In this document: in pieces, positions 1-4,451 of the stretch | How positions within the stretch are numbered: the stretch's first letter is position 1 | How the letters are laid out: the number at the start of each line of letters is the position of its first letter | Assembly (NCBI GenBank): GCA_030620115.1 | Contig: JAUXFG010000187.1 | Span: 1-6,756 of the forward strand | Direction of reading: 5' to 3' | Source of the DNA: Candidatus Fermentibacterota bacterium | GTDB lineage: Bacteria; JAFGKV01 | DNA: 6,756 bases | Notes under the pieces: model-generated | What the model was told of the DNA's origin: nothing | What the model saw: the letters and a program-made list of their open reading frames with translations, nothing else | The model's database searches: none | Position numbers and translations under genes: made by a program

Positions 1-30
1 CCGAAGAATCTGGGAGGAGGGGGAGAGGAA

Positions 31-58
31 GCGTTCAGCGTTGAGCGTTCAGCGTTCA
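31..58 (+). repeat. Tandem heptamer GCGTTCA, four units
   Basis: There are four head-to-tail 7-bp units: GCGTTCA, GCGTTGA, GCGTTCA, GCGTTCA. Only the second has a substitution. The equivalent place in copy B (4119-4132) has just two units, so this module varies in copy number between islands of the same genome. Confidence 0.9.
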
Positions 59-75
59 GATGACGGAACGAGGAG

Positions 76-176
76 AGATTCTTCGCTCCTTGTAGTCGCT
101 CAGAATGACAGTGGTAGTGCCCAAGAGGATGCGTGAATGTCTGTCATTCTGAGGGAGCGGAGCGACCGAAGAATCT
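76..176. repeat. Imperfect inverted repeat with 36-bp arms (copy A)
   Basis: The left arm 76-111 and right arm 141-176 are reverse complements at 28 of 36 positions. The outer 10 (AGATTCTTCG against CGAAGAATCT) and inner 13 (CTCAGAATGACAG against CTGTCATTCTGAG) pair perfectly. The middle of the arms does not pair well. The spacer is 29 bases. The transcript could fold into a long interrupted hairpin. No T-tract follows, so it is not a standard intrinsic terminator. Size and symmetry recall REP or MITE-like palindromes, but no transposase or clear target duplication is seen. Confidence 0.88.
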
Positions 177-198
177 GGGAGGGGGAGGAAGAATCTGG

Positions 199-226
199 CA
201 ATCTGGAATCTCTAATCTCTAATCTG
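199..226 (+). repeat. Tandem heptamer NAATCTS, four units
   Basis: Four consecutive 7-bp units, CAATCTG, GAATCTC, TAATCTC and TAATCTG, share the core AATCT. The same four units in the same order occur at 4280-4307, and the first two recur at the window end from 6742. Unlike the GCGTTCA and CGTCGAA modules, copy number is the same in copies A and B. Confidence 0.85.
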
Positions 227-272
227 GGGAGCGGGATTGGAGGAAGAGGGAAATGCTGGAATGGGGAATGAA

Positions 273-288
273 TCCGCCGGCTGGCGGA
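273..288. repeat. Small palindrome specific to copy A
   Basis: TCCGCC and GGCGGA form a perfect 6-bp stem around a 4-base loop, GGCT. It sits between the common GGGAATGAA module and the CGTCGAA heptamers. Copy B carries a different, longer sequence at exactly this place, so the position looks like an exchangeable slot in the island. Confidence 0.7.
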
Positions 289-290
289 AA

Positions 291-311
291 CATCGAACAT
301 CGAACGTCGAA
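291..311 (+). repeat. Tandem heptamer CATCGAA/CGTCGAA, three units
   Basis: The three consecutive 7-bp units are CATCGAA, CATCGAA and CGTCGAA, followed by TGGGAG. Copy B has only the last unit at 4412-4418, followed by the same TGGGAG. This is the third distinct heptamer module in the island. Confidence 0.8.
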
Positions 312-415
312 TGGGAGAATGGGAAGAATGTGGGAATGGGGGGAGTGTGAGTCGGGCCGTAAAACGTTGTGTGGCAAGGAGTTATGGGATTCCTGTGCGA
401 ACTCTTAGAGTATCC

Positions 416-423
416 GAGGTGAT
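416..423 (+). promoter_or_regulatory. Strong Shine-Dalgarno site fixing the GTG start of the carbamoyltransferase
   Basis: GAGGTGAT is an 8-base perfect match to the anti-Shine-Dalgarno end of 16S rRNA. It ends six bases before the GTG at 430. The ATG at 422 that overlaps it reads only three codons to a stop, so GTG 430 is the proper start. No convincing sigma-70 promoter was recognised in 344-415. Confidence 0.8.
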
Positions 424-429
424 GGTCCT

Positions 430-2220
430 GTGAATATTCTTGGAATCAGTTGCTATTATCATGATTCAGCGGCCTGCGTGATACAGGATGGTCGACTCGT
501 TGCTGCCGCGCAGCAGGAGCGTTTCTCCCGGAAAAAACACGATCTGGGGTTTCCAAAGGAAGCCATCGATTATTGTCTGAGAGAAGCGGAGATTACCATT
601 TCGGATGTTGACTATGTCGGTTTCTACGATAAACCGTTTGTCAAATTCGAGCGGATAATTCTCACTTATCTGGCCACCTTCCCGCGAAGCTTTCCCTCCT
701 TCAGGAAGGCGATGCCACTTTGGCTCCGGAAGAAGCTTTGGATAAGGCAGCTTATCCATAACGAGCTCGGCTTTGACGGCACCCTCATGTTCGCAGAACA
801 CCATCAATCACACGCGGCCAGCGCCTTTCTGTTTAGTCCATTTGAGGAGGCGGCGATCATTACGGTGGACGGGGTGGGGGAGTGGACCACCGCCACTATC
901 GGAAAAGGGAAAGGGAACGACATAGAGCTCATGGAAGAGATCAAGTTCCCCCATTCGCTTGGCCTGCTCTACTCCGCGTTCACCCAGTACCTCGGTTTCA
1001 AGGTCAACTCGGCGGAATACAAGGTCATGGGGCTCGCACCGTACGGTCGCCCGGTTCATTATGACAAGATGATGGAACATATGGTCCACGTAAGGGAGAA
1101 TGGATCCTTCCGGCTGAACATGGACTACTTCGCCTATGACTATGGGCTCACCCTGGTGAACAAGAGGTTCGAGGAGTTCTTTGGCTACCCTACGCGATCG
1201 CCGGAAAGCGAGCTCCATCAACACCATAAGGATATTGCCGCCAGCGTGCAGAAGGTGACCGAAGAAATCGTTCTTCGCATGGCCCATCATGCGCATGAAA
1301 TAACCGGTCTGAAGGATTTGTGCATGGCAGGCGGGGTTGCACTGAACTGTGTTGCCAATGGGCGACTCATCCGCGAGGGGCCGTTCGAGAAGCTATTTGT
1401 CCAGCCTGCCGCCGGAGATGCTGGTGGGGCGGTGGGCGTGGCAGGATTTATCTACCATACCCTATTGGGCAATCCAAGGAACGGCAACTGGACTACTCCG
1501 TATCTTGGCCCCGCGTTCAGCGAAGATGAGATCGAGCGCTATCTTACCGGCCGGGATGTGTCGTTTCCCGTGTGTCATGACGCGCACAAGTACAGGACAT
1601 CCAATGCGATCACGTTTCGCAAGCTCGAGAGAGAGGAGCTGCTCCAGGAAACGGCGAAGCTCATTGAGAAGCAGATGGTGATCGGATGGTTCCAGGGAAG
1701 GATGGAGTATGGGCCCCGCGCGCTGGGGAATCGCTCCATCATTGCTGATGCGCGCAATCCCGAGAACAAAGACATCGTCAATCTCAAGATAAAGTTCAGG
1801 GAGAGCTTCCGCCCCTTTGCTCCTACGGTGCTCGAGGAACACATTTCTGAGTACTTCGAGATTGATCGACCGAGCCCGTACATGCTTCTCGTTGCCCAGG
1901 TTCGCGAGGATAAGCGGATGATCCCGTCGGTGACGCATGTGGATGGATCCGCACGCATCCAATCAGTGAGTCGAGATGAGAATCCGCTCTACTATGATCT
2001 GATCGAAGCCTTTCGACAGAGAACCGGTTGTCCGGTGATTATCAACACGAGCTTCAATGTTCGGGGTGAGCCGATTGTATGTACTCCTGACGACGCATTC
2101 ATGTGCTTCATGCGGACGCATATGGACTATCTGGTTCTTGGTTCATATATGCTCGCCAAGAAGAACATGGCTCCCATGAAGGAAGCGGAGGATTGGCGGT
2201 CGAAGTTCGTACTTGATTGA
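430..2220 (+). CDS. NodU/TobZ-family O-carbamoyltransferase
   Basis: This 596-residue protein is a full-length member of the family that transfers a carbamoyl group from carbamoyl phosphate, through carbamoyl-AMP, to a hydroxyl of a sugar or natural product. The N-terminal Kae1-like ASKHA domain opens with NILGISCYYHDSAA (2-15, H11) and QQERFSRKKHD (28-38). It has the metal-binding EHHQSHAAS (123-131, H124 and H128), VDGVGEW (146-152), EYKVMGLAPYG (196-206), GGVALNCVANG (301-311) and GDAGGAVG (329-336, D330, the likely third metal ligand). The YrdC-like C-terminal domain carries QGRMEYGPRALGNRS (422-436), FRESFRPFAP (456-465), THVDGSARIQ (502-511) and NTSFNVRGEP (539-548). The metal roles are inferred from TobZ and Kae1. 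All family motifs look intact and it has no signal peptide, so it is probably cytoplasmic. The substrate cannot be read from sequence. A DUF5989 gene follows after 39 bases, which suggests a surface-glycan or metabolite role. Confidence 0.95.
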   Translation: MNILGISCYYHDSAACVIQDGRLVAAAQQERFSRKKHDLGFPKEAIDYCLREAEITISDVDYVGFYDKPFVKFERIILTYLATFPRSFPSFRKAMPLWLRKKLWIRQLIHNELGFDGTLMFAEHHQSHAASAFLFSPFEEAAIITVDGVGEWTTATIGKGKGNDIELMEEIKFPHSLGLLYSAFTQYLGFKVNSAEYKVMGLAPYGRPVHYDKMMEHMVHVRENGSFRLNMDYFAYDYGLTLVNKRFEEFFGYPTRSPESELHQHHKDIAASVQKVTEEIVLRMAHHAHEITGLKDLCMAGGVALNCVANGRLIREGPFEKLFVQPAAGDAGGAVGVAGFIYHTLLGNPRNGNWTTPYLGPAFSEDEIERYLTGRDVSFPVCHDAHKYRTSNAITFRKLEREELLQETAKLIEKQMVIGWFQGRMEYGPRALGNRSIIADARNPENKDIVNLKIKFRESFRPFAPTVLEEHISEYFEIDRPSPYMLLVAQVREDKRMIPSVTHVDGSARIQSVSRDENPLYYDLIEAFRQRTGCPVIINTSFNVRGEPIVCTPDDAFMCFMRTHMDYLVLGSYMLAKKNMAPMKEAEDWRSKFVLD

Positions 2221-2259
2221 TTCCTCAACACATTTATCGAATGACAAAAGGAGTCTGAT

Positions 2260-2427
2260 ATGGCAAAGGCCAGCAAAGTCTCGATTATCGGGGAATTCTG
2301 GCAATTCCTGAGAGTCAGAAAGAAATGGTGGCTCGGACCCATCGTTATCGTGCTGCTGCTCATGAGCCTCTTGATTTTCTTCACTGAGGGTTCGGCTCTG
2401 GCGCCATTCATTTACGCACTTTTCTAG
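2260..2427 (+). CDS. DUF5989-type small membrane protein
   Basis: This 55-residue protein begins at ATG 2260 with AAGGAG at 2248-2253, six bases upstream, an excellent ribosome site. It starts MAKASKVSIIGEFWQFLRVR, then KKWWLGPIV, a hydrophobic helix (about 25-42, rich in Leu, Ile, Val and Phe), and ends EGSALAPFIYALF. The EFWxFLRxRKKWW block and the GSALAPFIY tail are, as I recall the family, the signature of DUF5989 proteins. These are short single-pass membrane proteins encoded beside NodU-type carbamoyltransferases and SxtJ-like proteins. Function is unknown. The basic amphipathic N-terminus followed by one helix suggests a peripheral-plus-transmembrane anchor, perhaps tethering the carbamoyltransferase or a partner to the inner membrane; that is inference. 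It lies 39 bases after the carbamoyltransferase and is probably co-transcribed. The usual SxtJ gene is missing here. Confidence 0.88.
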   Translation: MAKASKVSIIGEFWQFLRVRKKWWLGPIVIVLLLMSLLIFFTEGSALAPFIYALF

Positions 2428-2521
2428 TCGTCGTCCCTCGTCGCGAGATGGCGAAGATGATCGAGGATGCGAGGCTGGAAGCCGAGAACCCCGGGGCAAG
2501 AGACGAGTGGGGGAGAGGAAT

Positions 2522-2547
2522 GGGCGAGAGGCATCTCCCTCTCACCC
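2522..2547. repeat. Hairpin-forming inverted repeat in the DUF5989-proS gap
   Basis: GGGCGAGAGG (2522-2531) pairs with CCTCTCACCC (2538-2547) with one mismatch around a 6-base loop. No T-tract follows, because the tandem octamer begins at the next base. It is probably another intergenic repeat module rather than a terminator. Confidence 0.55.
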
Positions 2548-2595
2548 AGCTTAACAGCTCAATAGCTTATCGGCTCAACAGCTCATCAGCTCTCG
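2548..2595 (+). repeat. Tandem octamer, six units of AGCTCAAC type
   Basis: Six head-to-tail 8-bp units read AGCTTAAC, AGCTCAAT, AGCTTATC, GGCTCAAC, AGCTCATC and AGCTCTCG. The RGCT start is kept in all six and the last four bases vary. This is the only repeat array in the 232-base gap 2428-2659. It differs in sequence and period from the heptamers of the islands but is the same kind of short tandem micro-repeat. No gene is seen in this gap. Confidence 0.85.
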
Positions 2596-2609
2596 GCATC
2601 CGTTCCAGC

Positions 2610-2629
2610 CCCGCGTTCCGTGGGATTTT
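2610..2629 (+). terminator. Weak intrinsic terminator candidate before proS
   Basis: CCCGCG (2610-2615) and CGTGGG (2619-2624) can form a six-pair stem, including one G-U pair, around a 3-base TTC loop, followed by ATTTT. This could end the carbamoyltransferase-DUF5989 transcript. The stem is short, the T-run is only four long and it lies just 30 bases before the proS start, so chance is a real possibility. Confidence 0.2.
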
Positions 2630-2648
2630 GGAAGATATCCAGGATAGT

Positions 2649-2654
2649 GGAGGA
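2649..2654 (+). promoter_or_regulatory. Shine-Dalgarno site fixing the GTG start of proS
   Basis: GGAGGA ends five bases before GTG 2660. The encoded start ([16 protein letters not shown]) fits the usual N-terminus of this synthetase class, so the GTG is preferred over any longer reading into the repeat-bearing gap. Confidence 0.8.
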
Positions 2655-2659
2655 ATACC

Positions 2660-4090
2660 GTGGCACGTGTGATTACGCCTCGAAAAGAGGATTATGCGCA
2701 GTGGTATGTTGATGTTGTTTTGAACGCTGAACTGGCGGACTATGCGCCAGTCAAGGGATGTATGGTTATCCGACCGAACGGCTACGGTATCTGGGAGAAC
2801 ATGCAGCGCGCCCTAGATCAGATGTTCAAGGATACAGGCCATTCCAATGCCTACTTCCCTCTTCTCATACCAGAAAGCTTCATGAAGCGTGAGGCCGAGC
2901 ACATTGAAGGTTTTTCACCGGAGTGTGCAGTGGTCACCATTGGCGGAGGGAAGAAGCTCGAGGAGCCGCTCTATCTGCGCCCAACCAGCGAAACGATTAT
3001 CTGGAGCATGTACCGGAAGTGGATCCAGTCGTATCGCGACCTTCCTCTCCTGCTCAACCAATGGGCCAATATAGTGCGGTGGGAGATGCGGACGCGGCTT
3101 TTTTTGAGAACCACGGAATTTCTCTGGCAGGAGGGACATACAGCCCACGCCACGCATAAGGAAGCGGAGCAGGAAGCTCTTCTTATTCTCGATGTATATC
3201 GGCGTTTCGCAGAGGAGTATATGGCCATGCCGGTCCTCATTGGGAGGAAGACGGAGAAAGAGAAGTTTCCTGGGGCCTTGATCACCTATTGCATAGAGGC
3301 CCTGATGCAGGACGGGAAATCGCTTCAGGCGGGGACAAGCCACGACCTTGGTCAGAACTTCGCCAAGGCCTTCGATGTCACGTATCTCTCCAAGGAGGGC
3401 ACGCAAGAACTTGTGTGGGCGACCAGTTGGGGTGTATCCACACGGCTGGTGGGTGGCCTTGTCATGACGCACGGTGATGACGGCGGCCTCGTGATACCAC
3501 CACGACTTGCGCCCCAACTCGTGGTGGTGGTCCCCATCTATAGGACCGAGGAACAGAAGCAAGGTGTGCTGGAAGCAGCCAGGCGACTTGTCGATGGCTT
3601 CCCGCCATCCTGGCGGTGCGTGGTTGACGATCGGGATACGGCCAAGCCAGGGAGGAAGTTCACTGAGTGGGAGTTGAAGGGCGTACCCATCCGCGTGGAG
3701 CTTGGGCCCCGTGATCTCGAGAATGGTGAAGTGGTGCTTGCACGACGGGACATACGCGAGAAGATACAGGTGCCCATGGATCGAGCCGCCGAGGAGATTG
3801 AGCTTTTGGCAGAGCGGATACAGAAGAACCTGTTCGAGAGCGCAAAGAAGTTCAGAGATGAACATACCTATGTGGCACATACCTGGGGTGAGTTCGAGGA
3901 GCTATTCAAGACCGGGTCGGGGTTTGTGTGGGCGCATTGGTGCGGCGATTCCACGGTAGAGGAAGAGATCAAGGAAAAGACCAAGGCGACGATACGCCTC
4001 ATTCCGATGGAAGGGGAAGAGGAACCGGGCAGCTGCATTTTCTCGGGCAGGCCTTCCACAAGGCGTGTGCTCTTCGCCAAGGCGTATTGA
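2660..4090 (+). CDS. proS: Proline--tRNA ligase, short archaeal/eukaryotic-like form
   Basis: This 476-residue class II aminoacyl-tRNA synthetase charges tRNA-Pro with proline in the cytoplasm. Motif 1 lies around [17 protein letters not shown] (32-48). The proline/ATP pocket has RPTSET (107-112). Motif 2 is VRWEMRTR then [17 protein letters not shown] (139-164), and motif 3 is [12 protein letters not shown] then PPRLAP (265-285). The anticodon-binding domain runs about 286-385 and the C-terminal domain ends in the typical RVLFAKAY (469-476). The roughly 180-residue editing insertion of E. coli-type ProRS is absent, as in the Thermus type. Two oddities stand out. Only C428 and C459 of the four expected zinc cysteines remain; the partner places hold V433 and S462. 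In motif 2 the residue after MRTR is Leu147, where Thermus-type enzymes have Pro. The gene stands alone, and repeat copy B begins directly after its stop. Confidence 0.97.
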   Translation: MARVITPRKEDYAQWYVDVVLNAELADYAPVKGCMVIRPNGYGIWENMQRALDQMFKDTGHSNAYFPLLIPESFMKREAEHIEGFSPECAVVTIGGGKKLEEPLYLRPTSETIIWSMYRKWIQSYRDLPLLLNQWANIVRWEMRTRLFLRTTEFLWQEGHTAHATHKEAEQEALLILDVYRRFAEEYMAMPVLIGRKTEKEKFPGALITYCIEALMQDGKSLQAGTSHDLGQNFAKAFDVTYLSKEGTQELVWATSWGVSTRLVGGLVMTHGDDGGLVIPPRLAPQLVVVVPIYRTEEQKQGVLEAARRLVDGFPPSWRCVVDDRDTAKPGRKFTEWELKGVPIRVELGPRDLENGEVVLARRDIREKIQVPMDRAAEEIELLAERIQKNLFESAKKFRDEHTYVAHTWGEFEELFKTGSGFVWAHWCGDSTVEEEIKEKTKATIRLIPMEGEEEPGSCIFSGRPSTRRVLFAKAY

Positions 4091-4156
4091 GGGGGAATGG
4101 GGGAATGGGGAGAAGAGAGCGTTCAGCGTTCAGATGACGGAACAAGGAGCAAGGAG

Positions 4157-4257
4157 AGATTCTTCGCTCCTTGTGGTCGCTCAGAATGACAGTGGTAGTG
4201 CCTATATGGATGTGTGAATGTCTGTCATTCTGAGGGAGGGGAGCGACCGAAGAATCT
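4157..4257. repeat. Imperfect inverted repeat with 36-bp arms (copy B)
   Basis: Left arm 4157-4192 and right arm 4222-4257, with a 29-base spacer, match the copy A element in size and layout. Each arm differs from copy A by one base, and both changes fall at the same opposed, unpaired position (left-arm base 19). The 29-base spacer differs at five positions. All 23 outer and inner paired positions are unchanged. Confidence 0.88.
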
Positions 4258-4279
4258 GGGAGAGGGAGGAAGAATCTGG

Positions 4280-4307
4280 CAATCTGGAATCTCTAATCTC
4301 TAATCTG
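4280..4307 (+). repeat. Tandem heptamer NAATCTS, four units (copy B)
   Basis: CAATCTG, GAATCTC, TAATCTC and TAATCTG occur in the same order and number as at 199-226 in copy A. Confidence 0.85.
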
Positions 4308-4370
4308 GGGAGGGGGGATTGGAGGAAGAGGGAAATGCTGGATTGCTGGAATGCGAATTGAGGGAATGAA

Positions 4371-4411
4371 CATCCCCTCGCCTACGCTCGGGGCAAGCTC
4401 ACTCGGTTCAA
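4371..4411. repeat. Copy-specific segment in the variable slot of island B
   Basis: Between the common GGGAATGAA module and the common CGTCGAA unit, copy B has CATCCCCTCGCCTACGCTCG, then GGGGCAAGCTCACTCGGTTCA. Copy A has a 16-base palindrome and extra heptamers there. CCCC and GGGG can pair, but the stem is weak. The sequence looks like a fragment of another dispersed repeat. Its boundaries are defined only by comparison of the two copies. Confidence 0.55.
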
Positions 4412-4451
4412 CGTCGAATGGGAGGATGGGGATGGGACGAACAGACAGGAA

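Larger units (their letters stand above)
1..343 (+). repeat. Composite modular repeat island, copy A
   Basis: This gene-free stretch is assembled from short repeat modules. In order they are: the end of an inverted-repeat arm (1-15, identical to 166-180), a purine-rich linker, four GCGTTCA heptamers (31-58), a 36-bp-arm inverted repeat (76-176), another purine linker, four NAATCTS heptamers (199-226), a conserved stretch to about 272, a small palindrome (273-288), three CATCGAA-type heptamers (291-311) and a block of G-runs (313-343). From 45 to about 272 it matches copy B at 4119-4370 almost base for base, in the same orientation. The matching start at 1-15 shows that the repeats continue upstream of the window. 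No credible protein is encoded. The repeat itself is certain; whether it is mobile, structural or regulatory is unknown. Confidence 0.93.
4091..4436 (+). repeat. Composite modular repeat island, copy B
   Basis: The island starts at the base after the proS stop. It comprises a G-rich linker with period-8 GGGGGAAT units (4091-4110), two GCGTTCA heptamers (4119-4132), the inverted repeat (4157-4257), a purine linker, four NAATCTS heptamers (4280-4307), a shared stretch to GGGAATGAA (4362-4370), a copy-specific segment (4371-4411), one CGTCGAA unit (4412-4418) and a G-run block (4420-4436). Compared with copy A it keeps module order and orientation and differs by a few substitutions, small indels and micro-repeat number. 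It fills the whole proS-helicase gap and holds no supported gene. A promoter for the helicase must lie inside it or further upstream. Confidence 0.93.

Noticed and set aside
76-176. Insertion sequence or tRNA/small RNA gene
   Set aside because: There is no transposase frame, no clear target duplication and no cloverleaf; the inverted repeat has a mismatched middle and no T-tract for a terminator.
100-300. 66-residue minus-strand ORF in island A
   Set aside because: It lies wholly inside the repeats; its ILRSLRSLRMTDI stretch is a translation of the inverted-repeat arm, a common source of false hypothetical proteins, and it has no ribosome site or family resemblance.
1-343. CRISPR array
   Set aside because: The repeats are 7-8 bp direct tandems without spacers and a single large palindrome; there are no regularly spaced 24-40 bp repeats and no cas genes.
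2437-2447. CTCG-TCG-CGAG hairpin just after the DUF5989 stop, considered as a terminator
   Set aside because: The stem is only four pairs and no T-tract follows.
2448-2672. 74-residue plus-strand ORF between DUF5989 and proS
   Set aside because: It reads through the hairpin and tandem octamer, overlaps the proS start and has no good ribosome site or domain.
2915-3880. 321-residue minus-strand ORF opposite proS
   Set aside because: It is long but is a shadow of the proS codons; it has no recognisable domain and the sense frame carries all class II synthetase motifs.
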